Translations under genes and position numbers: made by a program
In this document: positions 34,884-45,524 of the stretch, piece by piece
How positions within the stretch are numbered: position 1 is the first letter of the stretch
How the letters are laid out: each line of letters starts with the position of its first letter
From: Apiospora phragmitis
Lineage: Eukaryota > Ascomycota > Sordariomycetes > Amphisphaeriales > Apiosporaceae
DNA length: 64,000 bases
Assembly (NCBI GenBank): GCA_038363925.1
Contig: JAQQWL010000009.1
Span: forward strand, 2,356,001 to 2,420,000
Reading direction: 5' to 3'
Notes under the pieces: generated by a model
Told to the model about the DNA's origin: nothing
The model's input: only the letters and a program-made list of their open reading frames with translations
Databases searched by the model: none

Positions 34884-35656
34884 ATGCCTGTGCGACCAAG
34901 CGGCCCTATTGCCGTATCCCGGTTGGGTGGCTCATCTCCTCCATCCTTCACCAGTCGTTCCCCGCCGTTGCTGGACGAAGATGCCTCGACAGACGACGAT
35001 GAGTTCGACATGCCCCTACTACAGAGGAACCCCTTGACATACTTCCTGACACCTGCAACGCCCCGGGAAGAGGACTTCGAGTTTGATTTCGACTTCGACG
35101 CAGGGATCGAAGACGCATCTCGGCCCCAGGAAATCGTTCGTAGTATAAGCCCATCGACTCTCGATGGCCTCAAGCGATACAAACCTAGGAACAAGGACGA
35201 GTGCGCCATACTCGAGGACAACGTCGACAGTGACGATGAGGAGGACTACATCCGCTTTCGATCGTCAAAGAGCGCTTCATTCAGTCATCCCGTCTTCGGC
35301 TTCGACCGGCTCAAGCCTACCGCTTCGAGGTCGCAAGCAAACACAGCTGAAGAGACGCTCTTGTCGGCAGATTTCCACGTCGGCTCTCCCAGGGGCAGGC
35401 CGGCCAAGCGTTTCTCCCGCCACCACGTCGCGCATTCCCAGGCCGCACCCGCAGCTTCGAGCTGCCGCGGCGGCACTCGTGGCGTGAGCCGAGCCCCGAT
35501 GTCTGGGCTATCGAGGAGGAGCCCGAGAAGGAGACGATGAGCGAGCTGGGACTCGGCGTCGAGGACTTGGAGGAATCTAACAAAACACAACCCATAAACA
35601 TCCCGGCTGCAAAGCCCGTCAAGAAGGTTCGGTTCATCCTGCCTGTTAAGGAGTAA
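34884..35656 (+). CDS. Acidic fungal protein, about 257 aa (frameshift near 35400)
   Basis: Function unknown. The ATG at 34884 follows a CT-rich leader. The N-terminal half contains Asp/Glu clusters (DEDASTDDDEFD, EEDFEFDFDFDAG), FDMPLLQRNPLTYFLTPATP and SPSTLDGLKRYKPRNKDECA. The starting frame ends at 35540 in a basic, unconserved tail. A neighbouring frame instead reads GRTRSFELPRRHSWREPSPD, VWAIEEEPEKETMSELG and VKKVRFILPVKE before a stop at 35654-35656. That C-terminus resembles one I remember from other Sordariomycete proteins. The interval 34884-35656 is one base short of a multiple of three, so a single missing base somewhere in about 35330-35440 would join the two. The product is probably nuclear or cytosolic and partly disordered. 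Confidence 0.7.
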
Positions 35657-35990
35657 CAGGTTTCATTCATGGATAAGGAGTACGTTGGGTTGGTACACGC
35701 AGAGCGTCTGGCCATTGGGGTTAATATGGCATGCATGTATTTGGAGTTCCGGATGATTTAACGGACACTTTGCATTTTCGCACACTTTTCTATTGTCATT
35801 GCATTTGGGCGGAGGGGCTGGTTTATTGCATGGACGGACGGACAGGTCTGGCAGGTTTTCTGTGGATGGGATATCTTCCCGGGGATTATCATTCTCTGAA
35901 GAGCTAGCGGTGGCATATGAGTTTGAATTGTAGCGGATACCCCTTATACCCATCTTTCCCCTCTTCATTGTTATCAGCACCATCACCATC

Positions 35991-36026
35991 ATCACTGTTA
36001 TCATCACTGTTCTCATCACTGTTCTC
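35991..36026 (+). repeat. 12-bp tandem repeat, three units
   Basis: One ATCACTGTTATC unit is followed by two ATCACTGTTCTC units in non-coding DNA just downstream of the acidic-protein gene. Confidence 0.9.
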
Positions 36027-36754
36027 ATAATAGCACACGAAAATTTGAGCATCATTATACAGCAAACCCTGACAAAGAATTGTACGCGCCTTGTGATTTG
36101 TAACTCTTTCCCACTGAACTGCATGGAAAAGAACCCCATGGGATGCCAAAATCAGAATGACTACGTCCTATCACTCCTTCCCTTTTTTCATACCGAAAGG
36201 TTTACCTTCATATTAGTCACCAGACAGGGAGTAAAATGGCGCAGGTGGACACTGAGCTGAGTAGAAAACCCTTCACCTCGGTGAACAGCAGGCAGCGGTG
36301 GGACAGGAAAAGAGCCTCAATGCACGATTACACCGCTTCGGGGTTTGTGTGTGCCCCGAGGGCTCGGCCTCCTCCTGCACTGCCGCCGCCCTCCTCCTAG
36401 CCAACCCAACCTGTCAGCATCCCACGTGGGTGGCGAACCACACGCAAGCATGGAATGGGTAACCCGGTGATGGATAGGCCAAGGGTCCAGGGTTCAAGAT
36501 GGGGCACAGGATCCCTAGGTTGTTCTTACGCACACATGGTATCCGGGTCTGACAAAGCAAGGTCTGCGGTAGTCTTTTCTCTTCTTCAGGGAATAAAGTA
36601 AATGGCAAGGAAGTCATCTGGTCTTGTTTTCCCCAACCATGGAAGGCGGCTAGTTTTGGTCAACAGGCCCCGTTTCTACAGACATACAGGCCTGGTATCC
36701 AGAGGCCAGTTCGGAGGACCCTCCGAGTAAGCACAGGGATACATGTACATGGGT

Positions 36755-36778
36755 AAGCAAGCGTGTGCTTGCTTACGC
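36755..36778. repeat. Perfect inverted repeat, 10-bp stem and 4-nt loop
   Basis: GTAAGCAAGC (36755-36764) and GCTTGCTTAC (36769-36778) are exact reverse complements around a GTGT loop. There is no gene at this place. Confidence 0.9.
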
Positions 36779-37524
36779 AGGACGAGTACGTGGAATACAG
36801 GCCCTCGCACCACCACCTTATCCGGCTAGCCGGGCTCATAGGGCTGCATTTGCCTGCATGTACGTATGCACCGGCTTCTTCGTAAGGTTGCACATGGATT
36901 GATACGTCCATCCTCATCCCTTTATTATATTGTTGCATATCAGAATCTTCCGTAAGTGCCCTTCCATGGGTCCCTCATGAGGTTGTCTTTCCTTTGAGTT
37001 AACCGACCGAAATCGCGAGCTAACAATTATTTGGGGATGAGCGTGTACTTCCTTATAAATTGGTGGACATGCGTATGTGTAAGCGAGATGCCCTAATGTT
37101 CCCCTGTCATGTGCCGGATGTCTGTTCTTCCATTGACCGCCTTTGCTTTCCAGGGTCTTCGTTTATTCCCCTTAGGGATTAGAAGTAAGCTTGACAGGTA
37201 GCACCGGATCTGGGCCAGTGATACAGCAGTCTCGGAAAAACTTGGGGGGATGCTGACGCGAGATGTACGATGACCGAAATTTCCCAAACGGTTCACCGCC
37301 AAGGCGTGTGTGCTTTGCACCCTCGATTCTGATGCTAGATGCATATTGTGTGCAACGTTGACTCTCATTCCTCCGACGGTGGGTAAGAAAATGCTCTAGA
37401 CTCTTCTCTTCTCGACGATGGCTAGTCTCATCAATGCACCGTGGTGGTAAGCATATCACCGACGTCAATGCCATCATATGATGTCGGCTCCGCCAACGAG
37501 GCGGCGTAGTTGCTAGTGATATTC

Positions 37525-37569
37525 ATATATATATATATATATATATATACATACACACACATACATATA
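37525..37569 (+). repeat. Compound (AT)n / (CA/TA)n microsatellite
   Basis: An AT run at about 37525-37549 continues into mixed ACATACACACACATACATAT sequence. It is intergenic. Confidence 0.9.
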
Positions 37570-38558
37570 TTCCCACTACGTTAGCCTCCCGTATTCATCC
37601 GAGGAGAAAATACCGAATAGAATCTGCGGGAAAAGGATCCAGACAACAAGTGGCCCCTAGCTCTGACACCCAAGTAAATGCAAACGTGGCAGGCCAATGA
37701 ACCCCCTTCAGAGCACCAAACTTTGAGTCCACGAGAATGAACTTCGTCCTCCACCAGCACTTGGCAAGTAGAAGAAGGACCTCACTTGATAAGGCATTGA
37801 ACGGGAATAAGGAAAGGCAACATGCACGCACACACAAGCACCTTTACCCCTATCATTTCGTAAAGTCGCCCGCACAGGAATGAGCAGGCCAGTCAAATAA
37901 TCTGACAACAACATGTACATACGAGCGTTGCTGTAGTCATCGCGCTTTCCATCCTAAACCATGTAGTAGTAGTATCTTAGCCAAGAGCTTTCTGCCTGAC
38001 ACTTGTTCTCAAGCTGACACGTCGCGATTGCCGAACAACCCATTCCTGCCGTGGGGACGGAACCGACAGCGCCGCATCGACAGTCGTCGGTGCGCAGTAG
38101 ACATGAGGAAAAGCTCACAGCCACGTTGCGGTCAAGTACGGCAAAAGGAGTACAAGATGCAAGCGAATTGCAGTAACATTCGCACGTATAGATGAGAGCA
38201 TCGTGTCCTACCATTGTAGATGTTTACTAGGCGGTAGAGTTCACCACTGTCCCCTTTCTATTTGGCTCATATTGTCAGCCTGAGTAATCATCTTTTACGG
38301 AGTAAATATTGATGAATCAACGGACCCTATCTATCCTACAGGTAGGCAAATGCGTACAGTCATTTTAGGTATGCGTACTATTGATATTGACCTCCCGAGT
38401 CTGAGAGAGGTCGAACTCCATGAACGCCCTGCCATATAAAAAATCAAGGGATCGAGTACGCATTTCCCCGGAGAGGTGCAATGGTCATCTGTGTCGGGGC
38501 TGTAGGTATTGTTATGTGCACATTTTGATACGCAGTGCTGCCCTGAACTTGGTTCGTC

Positions 38559-41212
38559 TCACTCATCCTCGGCATCTTCCGCATCTTCGACAGTCACAGC
38601 TTTGGCCTTGCCCTTGTCAACGCTTTCTGATGACGACCCTTGCTGCTGCTGCTGCTCGTTATCAGAATAGCCGCCATCCGTAGAATTGGGTCTCGAGCTG
38701 TGATCAGTAGTGCTCCCGGGGAAAAGACTCGACGTAGAGGGTGTATTATTCGAGAATAGTTGCGCAGCGCCACCCCAGTTCGGTGCTACAGGTTGTGGAG
38801 CAGCCACCACAGGAGGTTCTGCACGTCCACGATTTTGCTCGGCCAATGTAGTAGAACTGGTCTCGTGCTGGTTTTGTGACGTCGAAGGTCCAGCTGACCT
38901 GGATCGCGGGACCTCGCCGGGGGCCGACGCAGCTCCGGCCGCGCCCAAGTTAGCCCCTTGTTGTGACAGCTCTACTGTTTCTGTCTGGGGCACCGTCATC
39001 TGGGCCATTGAAGCTTGAGGCTGAGGATCGAGCCGTTGTAGGGGCATCAGCGTCCAACCTTGCGGAATGACAACGCCTTCTGGCAGATCAGGACTGCCAG
39101 CAGGGATAGTGGTAGACCATGAGCCAGCGGCATGTCTAGTGACCGAAGGCGTGCCTATTCGAGGAGGATACTGGAATTGCGCCATTTGCGGCATAATGGG
39201 GAAAGGGGCTACATGTTGATGGGCCTGTATCTGTGCAGGAAAGGGAACCTGCAGGCCTGGAACTCCGTGAGTAGCATCGCTCTGTGCGGGTATGTGCATG
39301 CTCGACGTATGATGCTGTAGCTGTCGTAGCCGATTAAGCTCCGCCCTCATAGCATAAAGCATCTGTAGCTCCGCTTGCGTTGCCTGTAAAGACTGCATCT
39401 CCTGGTGCAATCGTTGTGCAATGTCCTGAAGTTGTGCGGCCATGTCGTTAGTCCTGTCTGGGTTCGCCGTAGCTTCGTGTGGCGGTTGTGGTGCAGCAGG
39501 TGCTGCAACGGGTACGGGAATGGCGGCGCCTGCGGGGAGGCATATGTGGAACTGGCGCATTAACACCATCCAGAGGCATGCCAAATCGCTGCGCGATCTC
39601 TTGGAGGTTCTGAGGGTTGCCCTGAGCGAATCCCAATCTCAGTGGACCAAGCTGGAACATGCGCATGCCGCCCGGCCGCCCTTGGCCACCTTGATTGCCG
39701 TTCGCGCCACCGTTGTTGGCGCCAGGTTGGCCAGGAGCCGGTTGTTGACCACCTGCATTTGGTGCAGCAGCGTGGCCGTTCGGTACCGCACCATCCATGA
39801 CAACGGAGCGTCTACAGGTGGGACAAACTTGCTGTCTCTCCAGCCAGCTCTTGAGGCAACCAAAATGTAGAATATGGCCACAAGGGAGCTTCTTTGGGCG
39901 TGACCGCTCGATCGCCCCAGAGACAGTGGGGTCCCAGGGTCTCATGTCCTCTCTGCAGATGATGCACGTATTTTCGCGTCCCAGCTCCTCCTCGGTGGCG
40001 TCGGGGTACTTGTCCATATCCTGCAAGGCCTTTCGATAGCGTATGAGGGCACTCAATCTCTTCAGGAACGATCTCGTCGTCATGAACAAATCCCTCATTA
40101 TATGGATAGGCAAGCCATAGAACATCATAAGGACGGCAAAGAACGCTGCGTAAACTCCAAGCTTGACAAAGTCTGCATCCCAATATCAGTAACGGCAATC
40201 CAAAACTCCGTTGTACGGATGAGTTCGCTCACCTGCGAGAAGTTCTAGAGTGAGAATCCACTGCCCCTTGGTCTCCCATCCGGGGACCTCGATGTCCATT
40301 TCGTCAATGTCTTCTTCATCTGGCAGGTCCTGCTGATTCGCTGCCTCCGCTTCGGCGGCATCGCCCGACTCACGAAGTCTGAGGATCTCCATCCGCTGAT
40401 CTCGAACCTGCTTGCGTCTTTCTTCCAATCGCTGCTGCGTCTGCTTCTTGGTGATGCTCGTCTCTACCAGCGACAGAATGTATCGGAGTGCGGTGCGGAA
40501 CGAGTCGGTCGTCAGGATTGCGAATTCGAACAAGAACATGACCATCATATTCGGGCGGGCTTGTTGAATGACGGTATTAACAGCATATGCGAACAGCCAT
40601 GTGTCGTAGATGATGCTGAATACAAGCGATATGCTGAGTCGTGTGTGGAACAGCCGAGGGTTGGCAGGTGGTTGTTGCTCGAGGACCTCGACACGTCCTT
40701 CGCCAATCCATTGCCATACCTTTCCAGTCACCAATGCGGTGAACATGACAAGAAACCATGCGCCGACCTCTTCTCGGAAGATTGTCATGGCCAAGCAAGT
40801 CTCGGTGACTGCGAACCATGCCTTCTCGTAAAGCTGCTCGACTTCGGTGGGTCGCAGTTGGCCATAGCATAGTCTCTGTAGACTGTAGACCAAGGTGCCG
40901 TACATCAGGAGGATGACATTGATGAGAATCTGCCGTGGGCCATCTGGGTCAGCATTGCATCACCCATCACAGCCGCATAGCGCGCAGATCGCGACCGTGC
41001 CCCGGCGAACTCACCATCAAGCTCAGGTTGTTTTGCGACAGGTAGACCATGGCCGAATAGAAATTGGCCCTCTGCTGGAAGGCATAGGCCGTCACGCCGA
41101 CGGCGAGCGCCGTCGAAGCCTGCGAAAGGAAAGTCAGTTGAAAGCTCCATGAATGAAGCTACCAGCTATAGGGATGTGGCTAGCTTACCCCAGCATACCA
41201 CAGTATCCTCAT
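38559..41212 (-). CDS. HRD1: ERAD E3 ubiquitin ligase Hrd1/synoviolin (four exons, frame break near 39535)
   Basis: Hrd1 is the multi-pass ER-membrane RING ligase that ubiquitinates misfolded proteins and forms the ERAD retrotranslocation channel with Hrd3 and Der1. Exons on the minus strand are 41212-41189, 41119-41015, 40929-40233 and 40172-38559, all with in-phase GT-AG junctions. The N-terminal membrane region begins [16 protein letters not shown] and continues through [32 protein letters not shown] and [18 protein letters not shown]. The RING-H2 ligands are C345, C348, C373, H375, H378, C381, C392 and C395 ([23 protein letters not shown]). A Gly/Asn/Pro-rich linker and a Gln/Leu-rich helix ([20 protein letters not shown]) follow. 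Near residue 488 the frame must shift at a four-C run (39534-39537) to continue [13 protein letters not shown]. One C too many or two too few would explain it. The total is about 812 residues. Confidence 0.93.
39534..39537 (+). other. Homopolymer at a frame break in HRD1
   Basis: A run of four G on the plus strand marks the frame change. Reading it as an intron would need a 37-nt intron (39530-39566) with a weak GTGTTA donor, which is too short for these fungi. Confidence 0.55.
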
Positions 41213-41630
41213 GGTTGCCAAAGCCTCTCGTCGTGGGAAAAGTAAGGGCTGTCAAAGTCCTACTGGGATGGAAAGAGATATAGGCAGCAGTTAGGTGCCC
41301 ATCTTCTGCTATGGATAAATGGGGTTGTCTGGGTTGAGAGCAAACGATTGATTATCGTTTGATGCAGCGCCCAGTTTCGTTCGCTCTAAGGCCACGTTTG
41401 GTTCCGGCAGCGCGGGATGCGAATGACGCAGGCACCGGAAAGCCACTTGAAAGAAGTGGACACGTGACCTGGCCCGAAACGCCGTGACGGGCTAACCTAC
41501 GGAGCGGATCATATGCCAACAATGATTTACCGATGACTCCGGCTTTCATCACCATGAATCAATGATTGACCAAAGCAGTGTAAATAAAGAACAGTGCAGC
41601 CTTTTGCATGGAACTCGGTTTATCTCTGCA
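41213..41630. promoter_or_regulatory. Divergent promoter between HRD1 and the AhpD-like gene
   Basis: These 418 bases separate two start codons on opposite strands. No TATA box or obvious unfolded-protein-response element was recognised. Confidence 0.55.
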
Positions 41631-42585
41631 ATGCCAACAAACATATCATCCAAACTCGGTCCATCCGTCATCACATCCAAGGTACTCGCAAGTATAAGGA
41701 ACCACCCCAATTTGCCTAATCACTGTTGGTATCTGGTTGCAGCTACCACGCTCGCAGTGCTAAATCAGCCCCATGGTGTAAGAGATATCTACAAGTACGA
41801 AGTAGATCAATGTGGCAACGGTGAGAGCCTCTTTGTTCTGCGGCGGATGAGGGAGGCCCTGATCAAAGCCTCTGCTGTTGGCGGCGTGCCCAAGGTGCGT
41901 TTGTTTTCTTTAGGAGTTGGACAATTAGAAATCCGATATCTCATAATGAAACTATAGTAGACCATCAATGCTTTGCTATCACTGAAAGAGGTCACGCCTC
42001 CTGAGCTGCTTGATGAGCCTGGAAACCCCTCGCTTACTGAGCGGCAACGCGACATTTTTGAAACCCTCCAGCCGAGATTCTAGGACGTGGGCAGACCTTC
42101 TTCTATAAAATTCATGGAAGTATTTCAAGGCGGATCATGGGCCAACTGGACAAGTCCGGTACCCAAGACCTTGGCCTCACGGCGCGATTGGTGTACGGGT
42201 ACCTCCTGAGCAACACGAGGGTGCTGTCAGCAAACGAGACGTCCTTTGTCCTGATAGCGGGCCTAATTCCGCAGGATGTAAGTTCTCTCCCACCATGCTA
42301 CTTGACAGCCTCAAGTTCGCTGCCTGCTGCGTAGACTTAGCTGGCTGCCTAGGCTTTGAACAGCCCGTAGGGTTCACATGAAGAATGGCTGACACAGCGA
42401 TGCGAAAAGGTGAACCCCCAGCTCAAGGGCATCTTCGTGGGGCCCTCAATAACGGCGCCACTGTCGAGGAGGTGAGGGCAGTCCGGGCTATCGCAGTGGC
42501 GATCTGCGAAGCTTTCGGAATGGAAAGGCTAGCTGAGGAAGTAGTTGGAGGGTGGGGATGGCGAGATGAGGTCGCCAACGTGTAA
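41631..42585 (+). CDS. AhpD-like / carboxymuconolactone-decarboxylase-fold protein (two frame breaks)
   Basis: This appears to be a fungal member of the AhpD-like superfamily. Exons are 41631-41894, 41961-42277 and 42410-42585. Recognisable blocks are HPNLPNHCWYLVAATTLAVL, RMREALIKASAVGGVPK, INALLSLKEVTPPELLDEP, LTARLVYGYLLSNTRVLS, ETSFVLIAGLIPQD and RGALNNGATVEEVRAVRAIA. The ATG at 41631 is preferred over an in-frame ATG at 41562 because the family usually starts close to the first helix. Exons 2 and 3 are each one base short. The frame breaks near 42077 (before EILGRGQTFFYKIHG) and near 42427, in a three-G run inside NPQLKGHLRG. With both repaired the protein has 252 residues. No CxxC redox motif is present, so classical AhpD peroxidase chemistry is unlikely. 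The substrate is unknown, and a mitochondrial or peroxisomal location cannot be judged. Confidence 0.78.
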
Positions 42586-45510
42586 ATCCGCCGCCGAGTA
42601 GGATTGGAAGTCCTCTGGCACACACGGATTTGCGCCCGGCGCTTACAGGACCCCCCTGGAGCCAGAAACATATGCAGGAATTTGCCAACACAACACGCCT
42701 GGATCGAGTCGAGCTGTCATCAAGGGTCTCATCGAATGCACTAGTCAAGGCAGCCTGGCAGAGAGAGGACTCATACTGCCTCGCCCGCGCGGAGCTGGAA
42801 CTCTGTTTCCGGCTTATCCTGTCAGAACATTGCTACCATTATGTGCTGTCGTGTTGAACATTCTGTCTTGACCACTCCTTTGCCCGCGGCCTGATGCACG
42901 CGTGAGCTGTTGAGGAATCCAGGCGCTGGCATACCATGCCATGAGGCTCAAAGATCTGACACAGTCGGGATGTGCGGGCACGCGCAATGGTAACCCAGGC
43001 TTACGGTGGGCATTGCTTCTTCTGAGCTTATTGCAGCCATCACGAACCCGACAGTCTGGATGGGCGGCGCAAAGGGTCGTTGGCAGGTTTCCGTCGTTCT
43101 AGAACGCCATCGCACACCCCACCCGCTCAGCTCGCGCGCGCATGGACGACGATTCGCTGGAGCTGTGCTCAGAAGCATGTGCCCGCGGGGAAAGGAGAAC
43201 AAGTACCCTGGGCGCCTGCAAGCCAAGCCACAAAGCTGGGCATCCGGATCCAGCGTCAGGTACATATTGAGTGAGAAGTCTGGCTTCGCGGAGGTAGCCG
43301 AGCCATCCAGTTTCGATTGCTCTGGGCCCATCCCCAGAACCGAAGACTACATACAATAATTATACCACTAACAATATTAATTCATTTCCTATAATGAAGC
43401 TTTTCACCGTTGTTACTTCCAGCTCGATACTGAAGACGATCATGTAAATAGCAGAGTCGCATTGCCATGGAAACCTGCTTTTTGTTCAATTGTTCCAAAG
43501 GACGGGTAATCTTCATCCGGATTCGTGCATCGGCGACCATGTCAGTTCGCCGACTACATGCAGTGTAACCTACAAGCCCCAAGAACCAGGTACATGCCGA
43601 GGCCACGGTCAATCATGTGTGTGGTCTGGGCTGCTGGGTGGAAATCCTATTTGCACCTGTCCAGATTACATTATGTAGGTAGGTAGGCTCGAAGGAAGTC
43701 GAAGCCGCAACGGAACATGCCTAGCGTCCTGTGGAGGGTTGTTGGATGAGAGCCGGTCGATCGGTAGGTAAGCGTGCAACCCTTCTTTGCTTATCCGCTT
43801 CCATCCCATCCCACCCTATTTCATCCCTTGTCTCATCATGTCTGCAGTTCAGCCCAAGGAAGGAGAAGGAAAACATTGAATCATAATGTGATTAACACAT
43901 CTACCTGCCAAGGCATGTACATACACCAATCGTGACCATCCGCTGAACCGAATCCTTACGAGGTCTCCTGGGCGTTTGGCCCCTAGGGATATTGATATCT
44001 GCATCGATCAATGATACAGCGCAAGAGAGGCCCAACTCCACACAGCTTTGGGGGTTCGATCTCTTTCCCCCCTCTCCGTTTCCCTTTTCTCTCTCTCTGT
44101 CTCTATCGTCTAGTATCCCGTGCATAGTGGCTTGCGAAGGAATTGGCGAGAAAGCATGCTGCAACGCTTTTAAGGGACCATCCATGTTGTTAGCGTTCCA
44201 TTAGGGCTCCATTCCATTGGAGGCGGGTACAGCCCATGGCGCGTGGGCGTAACCACTCGGTCGGGTCTCCCATCTGCTTTCAGTAGCGCACGATGCCTCA
44301 AATGTAGCATCATATCTTTAATCAATCCGGCAAAGATTGGCACTCCCCCAGGCTCTTCTTGACGATTTACCCTACCACCGCTAGCCCTTATTACTACTAG
44401 CTTGTGCTCCCAAGGCTTACGTCGGCGCATGAATTTTGCAAGCCTTTTATGACGATACATGAGGTAGAACCAGCTTAAGTACCTACGTGTATGCACGTAC
44501 ACAGGTCACAGTTCAATTTGCCAACCGCATGTCCGGACATTTTCGGCCTTTGTGTTTTTCGCATCCGAATCTGCAGCTCGGGTTCCCTGTAAGAGCTATC
44601 TAGCCATCAGGGGTAAAATTGCTGGGTCAACGGCAGATTCGCCAGATATGTTAGAAAAAACAGAGTAGTACATAGTGATACTCGCATGTACTCGCCAAGT
44701 ACCAGGTGGAATCGTCACCATTTCGTATCAGACCTGGGATCAGACCTGGGATCTTATTAGGGTGGTGGGCGAATGCAGTCCATCTCGTACCGCCGCCCCT
44801 GCTGCATCACCAAAAGAGAAGTACTGTAAGCTCTCGACCCTTTTTTTTACATCATTGGCATTCGTTCGGCATTGGCCAAGTCGAATAGAACCAGAGGAAG
44901 AAACAGCCCGATCGATCTGTCATCCGAGACGATGTATGTAATAATGATGCTACAGGGTGCCTGTGCTCCAAGACCGTCATCATGGCTTGACCCAGTCCAC
45001 TGGGCCAGGTCCAGCACACAGACGCAACCCAAAGTTTTAGCACCCGTGATAATCTTCCCATGGGTTTGGGATATCCCTGGATCCGAAAACAACAACAGTA
45101 TCCGTATATTCAAGAGATTTGTGAGGCCATCCCTGAATTGCAATATAAAAATTGGATGAACCACTAGAATTTAAGACCAAAGCTTTCTGGCGGTGAATGA
45201 ACTGCCGCAGTTCCTATCGAGACAAACGCGCCAGAGCTTTGGGTAATAGCTCAGCATTCCGGTCAGCTACTACCGAAAGCGACCTGATGAGATATTGTCC
45301 GCCTCGTTACAGTCCGCTAAAGAAGACAGAAGCAAAACAATGGACTCTCGGCCATCCAGAATAGTAGTCATCTATGTAGTTACCTTTGTGCATATGCTTC
45401 ACTCACTATGCTGCGGCTTTCCATGCAATAGTGTCGACCCCACAGATGCCGTGTGACATCGTACGGGTACCGTAGCCATGGAGGGCGTTCATTCATGCTT
45501 GCCTTGGCTT

Positions 45511-45524
45511 GTGTGTGTGTGTGT
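45511..45524 (+). repeat. (GT)7 microsatellite
   Basis: A perfect GT run followed by interrupted GT-rich sequence, intergenic. Confidence 0.9.

Larger units (their letters stand above)
35657..38558. other. 2.9-kb intergenic region
   Basis: No gene is supported. It holds a 12-bp minisatellite at 35991-36026, a perfect hairpin at 36755-36778, a long AT microsatellite at 37525-37549 and a TACGGAGTA motif at 38296-38304. Open frames up to about 158 codons, partly translated from the repeat, have no motif. Confidence 0.6.

Noticed and set aside
39530..39566. HRD1 frame change explained as an intron
   Set aside because: It would be 37 nt with a GTGTTA donor, below the usual fungal minimum. A homopolymer indel is simpler.
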